A DNA stretch of 64,000 nucleotides from JAJKIV01 sp036741775 (GTDB lineage: Bacteria; Gemmatimonadota; Gemmatimonadetes; Gemmatimonadales; Gemmatimonadaceae), in assembly GCA_036741775.1 (NCBI GenBank), contig DAINRQ010000006.1:1-64000 (forward strand). Direction: 5' to 3'. The first letter of the stretch is position 1. Each line of letters starts with the position of its first letter. Below are positions 44,825 through 54,239 of this stretch, in pieces. The notes under the pieces were generated by a model. The model had not been told where the DNA came from and did not search any database. It was given only the letters and a program-made list of their open reading frames with translations. A program made the position numbers and the translations under genes.

Positions 44825-47458
44825 CTACGAGGCGTCCTCCCCGAGCACGCGCGCGGGGTTCGTTCTCGCGGCGCGGAGCGTCGGCATGGTCGCGGCAAGC
44901 AAGGCCAGCAGGACGACCAGCCCCGCGGCGGCCGACAGCGACAGCGGATCGAAGCGCGTTACCTCGTACAGGAACCGCGAGATGCCCTGAGTCGCCAACA
45001 CGGCCATCGCGAGACCGGCCACCACCCCGGCCGCGGTCATCCCCAGCGCCTCGCGGATGAACTGCGAGAGGATCGTCCCCGGCGCTGCCCCTAACGCCAT
45101 TCGCAACCCAATCTCGCGGGCGCGGTCCACGACCGTCTGGCTCATGACCCCGAACACGCCGACACACGCGAGCGCCACTGCGATCGTGGCGAAGCCGCCG
45201 AGCAGAAGGAGCAGGAATTGCCGCTCGCGAAGTCGCTGATCGAGAAGCGCGTCCAGGGTGGAGAGACGCGCAATCGCCACGCGCGGGTCCAGCGCAAACA
45301 TGGCTTTCGAGACCTGCTGTCCGAGCGACGCAGGTTCGACGTCGGCCCGAAGGACGAACGTCACCGAAGGCAGCGGCTGCTGCGCCCACGGGATGAAGAC
45401 GCCGGGCTCCGGCGGCGCGTCGAGCCGCGCATGCCGCGTGTCGCCGACGACTCCGACGATGGTTCTGGGCGTAGCCCGTCCCATCAGCCCGACCTGCACA
45501 GTGCGGCCGATGGGATCGGCCCCCGGAAAGAACCGGCGGACGAAGCTCTCGTTCACCACGACGACGCGCTGCACTCGGCCGTCGTCCGTGTCCGCCAGGA
45601 GTCGCCCGCGCTTCAGAGCGATGCCTAACGTCGGAAAGTAGCTCGGCGTTACCACGGTTGCTCGCGCCTGCGGCTCCTGTCCGGGTGTCACGGCCATCCC
45701 CTCGGGAATCACGTCGGCGTTTTCTCCGGTGATTTCGTCGGCGAGCGGAAGCGCTGACCCGGCGGCCACCGAACGAACCCCCGGAATGGTCGCGAGCCGA
45801 TCGAGCGTCTCGGTCACGAAGCGATAGCGGCCGACCGCGTCCGGAAATTCATCGTACACCCAGGTGGAGAACGACAGGATCTGATCCGTTCTGTAGCCTC
45901 GCTCGGCGGACAGCACTCGCAGGAAGCTGTTCACGAGCAGACTCGTGCCCGTGAGGAGCACGAGCGCGAGCGCGAGCTGTGCCGCGACCGCGAGGCGGCG
46001 CGAGCGCAACGACGCGCGGCTCCCGACAACAGACCGCATACCAAACGCGCCCACTCCGCTCGCACCACTGACCCGCCCGACCGAGAGTGCGGCGAGCAGC
46101 ACCGCTGTGAGGAAAGCGAGACTACAGGCGACGGCCACTGCGCGGAGGTCGAGGCTGATGTCACCGAGCCGAGGCAGATCCTGTGGACCGATCGCGTGCA
46201 ACACACGCACGGCTCCCCATCCCAGCCCGATGCCGGCAGCGGCACCGAGCGACGCGAGCACGAGGGCTTCGGCGACGAGTGGGCGGGCGAGACGCATTCG
46301 GCTCGCCCCGAGTGCCGCCCGGACCGACGCTTCGCGTCGCTGCCGCGCGAGCCGCGTGAGATGGAGCGCCGAGACGTTTGCGACGGTGAGAAGTAACAAT
46401 GCGCCCGAAGCGCCGAGGAGCGCCCAGAGCAGTGGCCGCTGCGCGCCCACGAGGACGTCGATGAGCGGGATCGCGACGACGCCAACGCCCGAGTTCGAGC
46501 GTGTGTACTCGCGCTCGAGCTGGAGGGCGATGCCGTTCAGCTCCGCCTGCGCCGACGCAAGCGTAACGCCGGGCTTGAGCCGCCCGAACAGCTTGAGGTA
46601 CGTGCCGAACCGGTCCGCAAGCCAGTCCTCGTTCAACGCCCACGGGAACCACAGCGACGTCCGCTCGGGCAGGACGAAGTTCGAGGGCATCACCCCGATG
46701 ATCGTAACGGGCCGGCCGTCGAGCGTCATCGACGTGCCGATGACCTTCGGGTTCCCTCCGAGCCGCTGTTGCCAGAACCCATGATCGACGAGGGTCACCG
46801 GAGCGGCGTTAGGCCGGAAATCGTCGGGCTGGAACGACCGTCCGAGGATCGGGGTGACGCCCACGAGGTCGAGGAAGTCCGCGGTGACCATCCACGCGTC
46901 GATGTAGTCCGTCGATGACGCGGAGCGCAGCGCGACCCCGTACGGGTTCGCCGCCGCGAGCCCGCTGAAGCTTCGGGCCCGCTCGCGCAGGTCGTAGAAG
47001 TTCGCGGGGGACACGTCATCACGCGTGATCCCTTCGGCCGGCTTCGTCTGCCAGACGGTGACGAGCGCGTCCGCGTCCTCGTACGGGAGCGGCTTGAGGA
47101 GCACGCCGTCCACGGCGCTGAAGACGGCCGTCGTGGCACCGATACCCAGCCCGATGGTCAACACCACGAGGCTGCTGTAATGCGGCGAGCGCCTAACGCG
47201 CCGAACCGCGAAGCGCAGGTCCCGCAGGAACCCGTCGACGCTGTCGATGGCGTGGGCCTCGCGCACGTCGTCTTTCACCCGGCCCACGCCGCCGAGCTCC
47301 GCGAGGGCCGCGCGCCGCGCCTCAGCGGGTAGGACGCCGCGCGCAACGCGATGTTCGATGTCCCGGGTGAGATGATCCTGGAGCTCGGCATCGAGGTCCG
47401 CCTCGAACGTGCGGCGACGCAGAAGAGAACGCATCGTTGCAAGCAACCGGTCCCACAC
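44825..47458 (-). CDS. ADOP-type (MacB/FtsX-like) ABC permease
   Basis: An 877-residue permease with the duplicated core of the acidobacterial-type ADOP family. GTG 47458 follows GGAGG. The cytoplasmic N-terminal segment DAELQDHLTRDIEHRVARG is the usual ADOP leader. After it comes the first helix (SSLVVLTIGLGIGATTAVFSAV), a MacB-type periplasmic domain, FtsX helices, and a second copy of both. The final helices contain LLGGFATIAVALACVGVFGVMS and GIVAGLAMAVLATQGISRF-type sequence. No ATPase is encoded here; members are often orphans. The PadR gene directly upstream is the standard neighbour. Confidence 0.9.
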   Translation of the reverse strand: MWDRLLATMRSLLRRRTFEADLDAELQDHLTRDIEHRVARGVLPAEARRAALAELGGVGRVKDDVREAHAIDSVDGFLRDLRFAVRRVRRSPHYSSLVVLTIGLGIGATTAVFSAVDGVLLKPLPYEDADALVTVWQTKPAEGITRDDVSPANFYDLRERARSFSGLAAANPYGVALRSASSTDYIDAWMVTADFLDLVGVTPILGRSFQPDDFRPNAAPVTLVDHGFWQQRLGGNPKVIGTSMTLDGRPVTIIGVMPSNFVLPERTSLWFPWALNEDWLADRFGTYLKLFGRLKPGVTLASAQAELNGIALQLEREYTRSNSGVGVVAIPLIDVLVGAQRPLLWALLGASGALLLLTVANVSALHLTRLARQRREASVRAALGASRMRLARPLVAEALVLASLGAAAGIGLGWGAVRVLHAIGPQDLPRLGDISLDLRAVAVACSLAFLTAVLLAALSVGRVSGASGVGAFGMRSVVGSRASLRSRRLAVAAQLALALVLLTGTSLLVNSFLRVLSAERGYRTDQILSFSTWVYDEFPDAVGRYRFVTETLDRLATIPGVRSVAAGSALPLADEITGENADVIPEGMAVTPGQEPQARATVVTPSYFPTLGIALKRGRLLADTDDGRVQRVVVVNESFVRRFFPGADPIGRTVQVGLMGRATPRTIVGVVGDTRHARLDAPPEPGVFIPWAQQPLPSVTFVLRADVEPASLGQQVSKAMFALDPRVAIARLSTLDALLDQRLRERQFLLLLLGGFATIAVALACVGVFGVMSQTVVDRAREIGLRMALGAAPGTILSQFIREALGMTAAGVVAGLAMAVLATQGISRFLYEVTRFDPLSLSAAAGLVVLLALLAATMPTLRAARTNPARVLGEDAS

Positions 47459-47485
47459 GCGACACCTCCGTCGATTGGATACTGG

Positions 47486-47815
47486 TCACGCCGGCGACAC
47501 GACGCCAGCGACGCCGCCAACGAACCGCTCCCACCACGCCAGCTCCTCGCCGAGCACACGCCGCCCGGCGGCCGTGAGCTCGTAGTACTTCGCGCGCCGG
47601 TTATTGTCGCTGGCGCGCCACTCGGCGCGCACGAGCCGGCGTCGCTCGAGGCGGTGCAGGGCGGGGTAGAGCGCGCCAGTCGTCACGAGCACGACTTCAC
47701 CGGAGCGCTCCTTGATGCGCTGCGCGATCCCCCAGCCGTGCATCGGACCAGCGCGAAGCGAGGCGAGCACGAGAAGCTCGAGTGTTCCCTGGATCAGTTC
47801 GCGTGTCTCGGCCAC
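47486..47815 (-). CDS. PadR-family transcriptional regulator
   Basis: A 109-residue regulator. GTG 47815 has GGAGG 4 nt upstream. The winged helix is complete: QGTLELLVLASLRAGPMHGWGIAQRI, then TGALYPALHRLERRRLVRAEW and the wing YYELTAAGRRVLGEE. PadR proteins usually repress their own operon, here the downstream ADOP permease 27 nt away. An inverted repeat overlapping a strong promoter is present just upstream (47923-47951). Confidence 0.9.
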   Translation of the reverse strand: MAETRELIQGTLELLVLASLRAGPMHGWGIAQRIKERSGEVVLVTTGALYPALHRLERRRLVRAEWRASDNNRRAKYYELTAAGRRVLGEELAWWERFVGGVAGVVSPA

Positions 47816-47922
47816 TCGTCCTCCGGTCGGGTCTCGGGTCCGGGTCGAAGCTCGCTGACCCGTCGCGCTGGGTTGCTCATGACGGGCGGACCGGAGCGGT
47901 GCTCGCCGTCCGACCCGTAACC

Positions 47923-47951
47923 AGATTACAGATCGAGCCGCTTCCTGTAAA
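47923..47951 (-). promoter_or_regulatory. padR promoter with overlapping operator-like inverted repeat
   Basis: On the minus strand TTTACA (47951-47946), 17-nt spacer, TAATCT (47928-47923) form a good sigma-70 promoter. TTACAG (47926-47931) and CTGTAA (47945-47950) form a perfect 6-bp inverted repeat that overlaps both hexamers, as expected for an autorepressor site. It lies about 108 nt before the PadR start. Confidence 0.55.
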
Positions 47952-47977
47952 TAGACAACAGGAGTACGCAAAACGTT

Positions 47978-47999
47978 GCCCCCGGGGTCAGCCGGGGGC
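47978..47999 (-). terminator. Stem-loop downstream of cysK
   Basis: GCCCCCGG (47978-47985) pairs with CCGGGGGC (47992-47999) around a 6-nt loop. It lies 17 nt after the cysK stop on the minus strand, followed there by AACGTTTTGC with a short T run. It is a plausible intrinsic terminator. Confidence 0.6.
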
Positions 48000-48016
48000 T
48001 TGGATGGTCCTGCTGG

Positions 48017-49087
48017 TCAGATGGCGGTCGTTACCGGAACCGGCGCACCCTCCGCATACGACGGTGTCGACCGCAACACCGCCAGCTCGTCCTCCGTCAT
48101 ATCGACCGGAACGTCCGCGAACAGTGGCGTCGTGAGGTACCGCTCGCCCGTATCCGGCAGCATGCACAGGACGGTCGACCCCTTCGCCGCCTCCTCGGCG
48201 ACGCGCATGGCGGCCGCGAACGTCCCGCCGGCCGAGATGCCAACGAAGATCCCTTCCTTCGCCGCGAGCTGTTTGCTCCAGCGCATCGCCTCGGGCGGCG
48301 TCACGGTGATCACGCGGTGGACCATACCGCCATCGACCGCGTCGCCCGTGAGCTTCGGGATGAAGTCGGGGCTCCACCCCTGAATCGGGTGAGGCTTCCA
48401 GGCCGGGTGCCTAACGGCCGGCGAGCCGTCGGCGTTCCGGTCCTGCTTCGTTCCGCTCGACACCATCGGCGCGTCAGCCGGCTCCGAGAGCACGATCTTC
48501 GTCTCGGGCCGTTCCTTCGCGAGCACGCGCGCGACGCCTTTCAACGTGCCGCCGGTGCCGAAACCGGTGACCCAATAGTCGAGCCGCTCACCGGCGAAGT
48601 CGGCAACGATCTCGCGCGCGGTGGTGCGCGAGTGAAAGTCCGCGTTCGCTTCGTTCTCGAACTGCCTGGTCAGGAACCAGCCATGCGTCTCGGCAAGCTC
48701 CACCGCTTTCTTGACCATCCCGGTGCCGCCGGCCGCAGCCGGCGTCAGGACCACCTTGGCGCCGAGGAACCGCATGAGCTTCCGGCGCTCGACGCTGAAC
48801 GAATCCGCCATGGTCACGACGAGCGGGTAGCCCTTCTGCGCGCAGACCATCGCGAGACCGATGCCGGTGTTCCCGCTCGTCGCCTCGACCACCGTTTGGC
48901 CGGGTTTGAGTACTCCGCGCCGCTCGGCGTCTTCGATCACGCCCAGGGCAAGGCGGTCCTTCACGGAGCCGAGGGGATTGAACGCTTCGATCTTCACGTA
49001 CAGGTCGACGCCCTGGGGGGCGAGCTTCGCGACTTTGACGACCGGCGTGTTGCCGACGGTCTCGAGAATGTTCGCAAACTTCGTCAT
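48017..49087 (-). CDS. cysK: Cysteine synthase A (O-acetylserine sulfhydrylase)
   Basis: A 356-residue PLP enzyme making L-cysteine from O-acetylserine and sulfide. The PLP Lys is in NPLGSVKDRLAL, the substrate loop in EATSGNTGIGLAMV, and the phosphate loop in GFGTGGTLKGVARVL. It also has the usual PDTGERYLTTPLF near the C-terminus. The protein is slightly longer than the usual ~310 residues because of the segment KQDRNADGSPAVRHPAWKPH in the middle, seen in some family members. A GCCTAACG octamer lies in this insert. Confidence 0.9.
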   Translation of the reverse strand: MTKFANILETVGNTPVVKVAKLAPQGVDLYVKIEAFNPLGSVKDRLALGVIEDAERRGVLKPGQTVVEATSGNTGIGLAMVCAQKGYPLVVTMADSFSVERRKLMRFLGAKVVLTPAAAGGTGMVKKAVELAETHGWFLTRQFENEANADFHSRTTAREIVADFAGERLDYWVTGFGTGGTLKGVARVLAKERPETKIVLSEPADAPMVSSGTKQDRNADGSPAVRHPAWKPHPIQGWSPDFIPKLTGDAVDGGMVHRVITVTPPEAMRWSKQLAAKEGIFVGISAGGTFAAAMRVAEEAAKGSTVLCMLPDTGERYLTTPLFADVPVDMTEDELAVLRSTPSYAEGAPVPVTTAI

Positions 49088-49245
49088 GGGTAACCGCGCC
49101 CTCGGAATGGGGAGTCAACGCTCAGCGAATACTAACTACGGAGAAATCGGCCGGGGCCGGACGCGGCGTGGGATCACGGCCTGCGGTGACAGAGGGCAGT
49201 TTTCGCGTGACCCGCCATCAGTCCGAGTGCAGCGGTCGGTTCTGA

Positions 49246-50652
49246 ATGAACGCCCAACCCGTGAACGAAGCCGACATGTCCGCGATCCTGCTCGAGATCA
49301 CAGTCATCCTGTTCCTTCTTGTCGTCAACGGCGTGTTCTCGATGGCCGAGATGGCGCTCGTGGCGGCGCGCAAGATCCGCCTCGAGCGAAAGGCGGAGGA
49401 CGGCAACGCCGGGGCACGAGCGGCGCTCTCACTCGCGGCGAGCCCGAGCAACTTCCTGTCCACCGTCCAGATCGGCATCACGCTCGTTGGCGTCATGGCC
49501 GGCGCGTTCGGGGGGGCGGGATCCCGGAGCGGATCGCCGCCCGGCTCGCGCTGATCCCGGCGCTGGAGGGGTACGCGGACGCGCTGGCCCTAGGCATCGT
49601 CGTCGCGGTCATCACCTATCTCTCACTTGTCATCGGAGAGCTGGTTCCGAAGCAGATCGCGCTCAGCAACCCGGAACGCGTCGCGTCGCTCATCGCGACC
49701 AATGCGGTTCGTGTCCCGCGTCGGCGGCCCGCTCGTGCGGCTGCTGACGGGATCGACGAACCTCGTCTTCCGCGTCTTTGGGATTCGCGCGACGGTAGAC
49801 CCCAGGCTCACCGAGCACGACATCCGCGCGACGGTGGAGCAGGGCGCCGAGGCTGGCGTCCTGGACAAGGCGGAACACTACATCATCGAGAACACGTTCC
49901 GCCTTGGCGACCGTCAGGTGGGCTCCGTAATGACGCCACGCACGGATATGCCATGGATCGACGTGGACGCGGATAGGGATGAGGTGTTGCAACGCGCTGC
50001 GCTGGCACGCGAACGTCCGCTCGTGGTGTGCGATGGCGACGTCGATCGCATCCTCGGCATCGCGCGCCCCGAGCAGTTGCTCCGGCGCAGTCTTGCCGGC
50101 GAGCCGTTCGATCTCCGCGCCGCGCTCAACCCGCCCTTGTTTGTTCCGGTGACGATGCCCGCGCTGCGGCTTCTGGAGGAATTTCGGCGAACCGGCGAAC
50201 TGACGCCGATAGCACTGGACGAATACGGTGGTGTGCAGGGGATCGCGACGGTGGACGATATCCTCGAAGCGCTCGTTGGTCCGCTGCCGGAACCAGGCGA
50301 AACCGAGCCCTTGGAGGTCATGCGGCAGAAGGACGGGAGCTGGCTCGTCGATGGGGCCACCGCCATCGAGGACCTCGACGCGGCGCTCGATCTCGATCCG
50401 CAGCCTCCGGATGACCGGCGGAATTACCACACGGTTGCGGGGTTGATCATCGCGACGCTCGGCCGACTCGCATCGGTGGGCGAGAGCGTCGAGGTAGACG
50501 GCTGGCGCTACGAGGTCGTGCGGACCGACGGGCGCCGCATCGTCACCATCCGCGGTCGCGCCGTACCAGCGGCACGCGACGGAGCGCCTAACGTCGTCGA
50601 TCGGACGACCGAGGACACCGAGGACGGGGAATCGCGAACGGGCTTGCCGTGA
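49246..50652 (+). pseudogene. CNNM/HlyC-CorC-type membrane protein, interrupted by two frameshifts
   Basis: The N-terminal part (49246 to about 49514) reads ILLEITVILFLLVVNGVFSMAEMALVAARK, the start of a CNNM (DUF21) domain. At a run of seven G (49510-49516) the frame must shift by -1 to continue GIPERIAARLALIPALEGYA...SLVIGELVPKQIALSNPERVASL. Near 49696-49700 it must shift by +1 to resume as PMRFVSRVGGPLVRLLTGSTNLV, then the CBS pair and the CorC_HlyC domain to 50652. The two shifts compensate. Either the gene is broken or the assembly has two indel errors. Intact, it would be a magnesium/cobalt-efflux-type protein. Confidence 0.75.
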
Positions 50653-50679
50653 CCGGCCAGCCGCTCGACGTGACGGCGG

Positions 50680-51279
50680 CTATCTCATCTGCACGTCTCG
50701 GCCCCCATACCCGGCCAGGAGTTGCCCCAGCAGGTTGGCCTCGCGCTCACTCCGCGCGGCGACGGCCACCACGACCGCGTTCGCCGCTTCTGCCGCGCGC
50801 GCATGCCGAGCCTTCGGCTTCTGCCGGCGGAGCGCGCCGATCATCGCACCGATCGCCGCGCCGGCCACGGTGCCAATGTTCGGGCCGGCCAGCTGCACGA
50901 GCGCGAGTCCGCCGGGCGCATCGATCCCCGGCCACGCGACCATGACGAGCGAGATCAGGACACCGGCCGCGAAGCCGATGAGCGCGCCGCCGCCGGCGTA
51001 GCTCCACGTCTCGCGGCCGAGCGCGCGAGGGGCCGCATGCGGTGGCGCGCTCGCGTAATACCGCGCGGCGGCGTCGCGCGACACCACGACCTCGATGAGG
51101 TCGCGCGGCGTCCCGGCGGTGTACAGCGCGTCGAGCGCGCGCTCTACCGACGCGGGGTCATCGAAGAGCGCGGTCACATCGATCGGCTCGCGCAGCGTCT
51201 GGCCGCTCGCGAGCCCCGTCGCGACCACCTCGCCGTGGGTGGCGGCGCGCTCCGCGTTAGGCGGGATGGGCGGTGTCAT
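50680..51279 (-). CDS. Unrecognised membrane protein at the end of the cbb3 operon
   Basis: A 199-residue protein. ATG 51279 overlaps the upstream cytochrome stop (ATGA), with GGAGG near it. The N-terminal half is soluble (TALFDDPASVERALDALYTAGTPRDLIEVVVS), a small alpha/beta unit of the kind found in general-stress-protein-17M-like domains. Then two glycine-rich hydrophobic segments follow (GGGALIGFAAGVLISLVMVAWP, GTVAGAAIGAMIGALRR), and a basic Ala-rich tail ends with RSEREANLLGQLLAGYGGRDVQ. Strict overlap with the oxidase genes says it is made with them, but the function is unknown. Confidence 0.65.
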   Translation of the reverse strand: MTPPIPPNAERAATHGEVVATGLASGQTLREPIDVTALFDDPASVERALDALYTAGTPRDLIEVVVSRDAAARYYASAPPHAAPRALGRETWSYAGGGALIGFAAGVLISLVMVAWPGIDAPGGLALVQLAGPNIGTVAGAAIGAMIGALRRQKPKARHARAAEAANAVVVAVAARSEREANLLGQLLAGYGGRDVQMR

Positions 51280-52019
51280 GACGATCCTCCCCCGGATCCC
51301 GCGGCCCGGAGTTCCGGCGCCGTCCACGGGGTGGTCCGCGGCGCCGCGTCCCGGATCGTGACGACGTCCTCCACCGAGATCGCGGATGCCTCGTTGGCTT
51401 CGAGCTGGCGGACGTATGTTGCCACCGCCGCAATCTCCTCGTTCGCGAGGACGTCCATCCACGCCGGCATCGCGCCATTGTACGTCGCGCCCGCGACCTC
51501 GACCGGACCCTGCAATCCGTGCAGGATGATCCGGACGAGGAGTTCCGGCGGCCCCGTGACCCACTCCGACCCCACGAGCGGAGGAAACGCCCCCGGCACG
51601 CCCTGGCCTGCAGCCTGGTGACACACCTGGCAGTTCTTCTCGTACACGGCCTTGCCCGCGACGATGGGGTCGGACACGGCACCTGCCTCGCGTCCGGCCG
51701 CCGCCGCGGCGATCCCCGGCTGCCGGCTGCCGAACGCCGTGTGTGTCTCGGTCCCGAACTCGCCGCCGAACCGGCCAAGGTACCACCCGCCCCAGAAGAG
51801 CGAGAGCGCGATCGCCGCGGTGAAGAACCATGGTACCGGTTCACGTCCCTCGATCGGATCGCGCGGTTCACGCTGAATGGTTCGATGAATCCGCTCGACG
51901 TCGGGCTGGAGATCCACGCCGCCAGCCTCGGGGACGCCGCCGTCGCCCACCGACCGCGGCAGTGAGCTACCGCCGTCAGGCACGCTCGCGTGAGGCGGGT
52001 GGCGGTCAGCGGGTTCCAT
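51276..52019 (-). CDS. Membrane-anchored monohaem cytochrome c of the cbb3 operon
   Basis: A 247-residue protein occupying the place of CcoP. One membrane helix (WFFTAAIALSLFWGGWYL, about 64-81), then a single haem motif CQVCH (about 131-135) and the distal Met region in PAWMDVLANEEIAAVATYV. CcoP normally carries two CxxCH motifs; only one is here. It overlaps CcoO upstream by 14 nt and the next gene by 4 nt. It should pass electrons to the oxidase. Confidence 0.82.
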   Translation of the reverse strand: MEPADRHPPHASVPDGGSSLPRSVGDGGVPEAGGVDLQPDVERIHRTIQREPRDPIEGREPVPWFFTAAIALSLFWGGWYLGRFGGEFGTETHTAFGSRQPGIAAAAAGREAGAVSDPIVAGKAVYEKNCQVCHQAAGQGVPGAFPPLVGSEWVTGPPELLVRIILHGLQGPVEVAGATYNGAMPAWMDVLANEEIAAVATYVRQLEANEASAISVEDVVTIRDAAPRTTPWTAPELRAAGSGGGSS

Positions 52020-52641
52020 TCTGTCCTCGCGACACCATGCGCATGCCCGCGGCCGCCGTATCGGATACGGGGTACTGGCGCTTGAGCGAGATGAGATAGT
52101 CGACGAGCGCGAGGGCTTCGGGCTTGGCGACCACCGTTACGCCGCGCGGCGCGCGCGGGCCGGGAATCCTGACGACCCGATCCTCCGGGCGAACCTCGTT
52201 AGGGGGCTTCTCCTCGAAGAGAAAGGGAAACGCCGGCATCAGCGACCAGTCCACGACCGATCTCGGGTCGTAGAGATGGATGAGCTGCCAGTCGGGGTCC
52301 GGGAGCCGTTGGCCCACGTTGATGAGATCCGGACCGGTCCGCATCGTCCCCAGCAGGTGCGGGCGATCGTACGCGTAATCGGCAGGGACAGTCGCGCGGC
52401 TTCCCCAACCGCGGTCTACATCCGTCGTGAACGAGGGATCGCGGACCTGCTGCGAGTGACAATACACGCACCCGTTCGCGATGTAGACGCCGCGCCCCAC
52501 GAGTTGGCGCTCGGTGTAGGGCTGGAGCTGGGGGGGCGGCGTGCCGTCGTACAACATCGCCTGCGGCACGATCACCAGCAGGCAGATCGCGCTCGCCATG
52601 ATCGCGAACGCGCCGAGCGCAATGAGCGAGATGCGCGTCAT
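52006..52641 (-). CDS. ccoO: cbb3-type cytochrome oxidase subunit II (CcoO-like)
   Basis: A 211-residue protein. An N-terminal helix (LIALGAFAIMASAICLLVIVP) is followed by the single haem-binding CVYCHSQQVRDP, which is the classic CcoO motif. Later GTMRTGPDLINVGQRLPD and WQLIHLYDPRSVV-WSLMPAFPFLF supply the distal Met region. ATG 52641 overlaps the CcoN stop by 4 nt. Subunit II carries electrons to the haem-copper centre. Confidence 0.92.
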   Translation of the reverse strand: MTRISLIALGAFAIMASAICLLVIVPQAMLYDGTPPPQLQPYTERQLVGRGVYIANGCVYCHSQQVRDPSFTTDVDRGWGSRATVPADYAYDRPHLLGTMRTGPDLINVGQRLPDPDWQLIHLYDPRSVVDWSLMPAFPFLFEEKPPNEVRPEDRVVRIPGPRAPRGVTVVAKPEALALVDYLISLKRQYPVSDTAAAGMRMVSRGQNGTR

Positions 52642-54239
52642 GGCGTGCCCTCCACCGCCGGCGCCTCACCGGCACCAGGCCCACGCACCATGCGGCTCGC
52701 CGACGCGGTCGCACGCGGTCGCGCCGCCTCGGCTTCGTCCGTGTACAGCACCGGTTGCGCCTCGTGGAACGGGGGGCGCGCGGGTGTCGCGCCTTTGGGC
52801 ATTCGGATCATCCGAAGGAAGTGCCACGCGAAGATGAAATGTCCCACCGTGAGGATCAGTCCGCCCAGGCTTCGTCCGTAGAGACCGGGCAACGATCGCT
52901 CCACGGAGACCTGGAACGGCAACCGCGCGTCGAGCAGGGCGAGCCCCTGCGCGACCCCGGCCCACGTCAACGAGATCACGTAGATCGCGATGCCCGCGAG
53001 CACGGTGTTGAAGTGCCATCGCACGAGCCTCGCACTCGGCCACTCGTGCCCGACGACGCGCGGAACGATGTAGTACATCGCCCCGAACGCGACGAACGTG
53101 ACGAACGCGTAGCCCCCCACGTGCGAGTGCGCGACCGTCCAGTGCGTGAAGTGTGTCACCCGATTCACCTCGCGCAGTGCCGTGAACGACCCCTGGAGCG
53201 ACACGGCCGTGTACGCGATCGCGCCAAGGACCACGAACCGCAACGTCGGGCTGTACCGGAGCGCCCCGAAGCGGCCAACGACGGTCATGTGCAAGTTGAT
53301 TCCGGTAGCCACCACGGGGATGAACATGAACACGCTCGCAACGATGGACGTCGTGATCATCCACGTGGGCAGCGGTCCGCCGACGAGATGATGCATGCCG
53401 TTCAGCGAGTAGAACATCGCCAGCGACCAGAATCCCACGACCGACAGCTGATAGCTGTAGATCGGCCGGCCGAGCACCTTCGGGATGAAGTAGTACGCGG
53501 CCCCGACGCTCATGGCCGTGAGCCAGAACCCGAGTACGTTATGCGCGAAGAACCAGTTGGCCGCCGCGCTCTCCACGCCGGTCCACGTGGGCCACTTCCC
53601 GGTGACGTAGAGCATCGGGAACCAGATGAACGCGCCGAGGATGTACCACACGGACACATAGAGGTGCTCGGAGCGTCGCGCCGCGACGGTGGCGAACAGG
53701 CTCAACCCCACGAGCCCCCCGCCGACGACAAGTAACGGTCCGGCCGTATAGCGGTTCGCCTCGAGCCACTCCATTCCGTCGTTGTATCCGAGTAGCACCC
53801 CGACAATGCCGACCGCGATGCCGAGGGTGAACAGCACGCCGCCCACGAGCGCGGAGAAGGGCAGCTTCAACTCGTTATGAATGAGGCGCGGGAGTAACCA
53901 CACCGACGTGCCGATGAGCGCCGCGGTCGCCCACCCGTAGTTCACGGCATGGAGGTGGGCCGTGCGCACGCGGCCGAACGTGAGCCAGCCCTGGCGCGTG
54001 AGGAAATCCGGCCAGTGCAGCTTGAGGCTCGCGATGTCACCGAAAATCGACCCGATGAGGAGCCACACGATCGCGGCGCTGAACAGCACGAGCACGACGA
54101 GCGCGCTGGACGCATCCGCGCGAAGCCGAATCTCCAGGTCTTCCGGCGCGAGCCCACGCGCGGCCGCGACCGCTCGGACGTTCTCGCGATCCAGGACGGT
54201 TTCGCCCGCCGGCGCGCCGCTCGTTACGGGGGCGCTCAT
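52638..54239 (-). CDS. ccoN: cbb3-type cytochrome c oxidase subunit I (CcoN-like)
   Basis: A 533-residue haem-copper oxidase core with about 12-13 helices. Ligand-type residues are visible: His in RTAHLHAVNYGW, His/Tyr region NWFFAHNVLGFWLT...AAYYFIP, the double His in LNGMHHLVGGPLP, and HWTVAHSHVGGYAF for haem ligands. ATG 54239 overlaps the upstream small gene by 4 nt. cbb3 oxidases have high oxygen affinity and support respiration at low oxygen. The N-terminal 40 residues are soluble and acidic. Confidence 0.93.
   Translation of the reverse strand: MSAPVTSGAPAGETVLDRENVRAVAAARGLAPEDLEIRLRADASSALVVLVLFSAAIVWLLIGSIFGDIASLKLHWPDFLTRQGWLTFGRVRTAHLHAVNYGWATAALIGTSVWLLPRLIHNELKLPFSALVGGVLFTLGIAVGIVGVLLGYNDGMEWLEANRYTAGPLLVVGGGLVGLSLFATVAARRSEHLYVSVWYILGAFIWFPMLYVTGKWPTWTGVESAAANWFFAHNVLGFWLTAMSVGAAYYFIPKVLGRPIYSYQLSVVGFWSLAMFYSLNGMHHLVGGPLPTWMITTSIVASVFMFIPVVATGINLHMTVVGRFGALRYSPTLRFVVLGAIAYTAVSLQGSFTALREVNRVTHFTHWTVAHSHVGGYAFVTFVAFGAMYYIVPRVVGHEWPSARLVRWHFNTVLAGIAIYVISLTWAGVAQGLALLDARLPFQVSVERSLPGLYGRSLGGLILTVGHFIFAWHFLRMIRMPKGATPARPPFHEAQPVLYTDEAEAARPRATASASRMVRGPGAGEAPAVEGTP

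Noticed and set aside
49200..49245. A start upstream of 49246 for the CNNM-type gene
   Set aside because: Conserved hydrophobic sequence begins after MSAILLEITV; nothing upstream shows family similarity.
52755..53735. A plus-strand open frame opposite ccoN
   Set aside because: Arg/Asp/His-rich sequence antisense to a clear haem-copper oxidase gene; no domain character.
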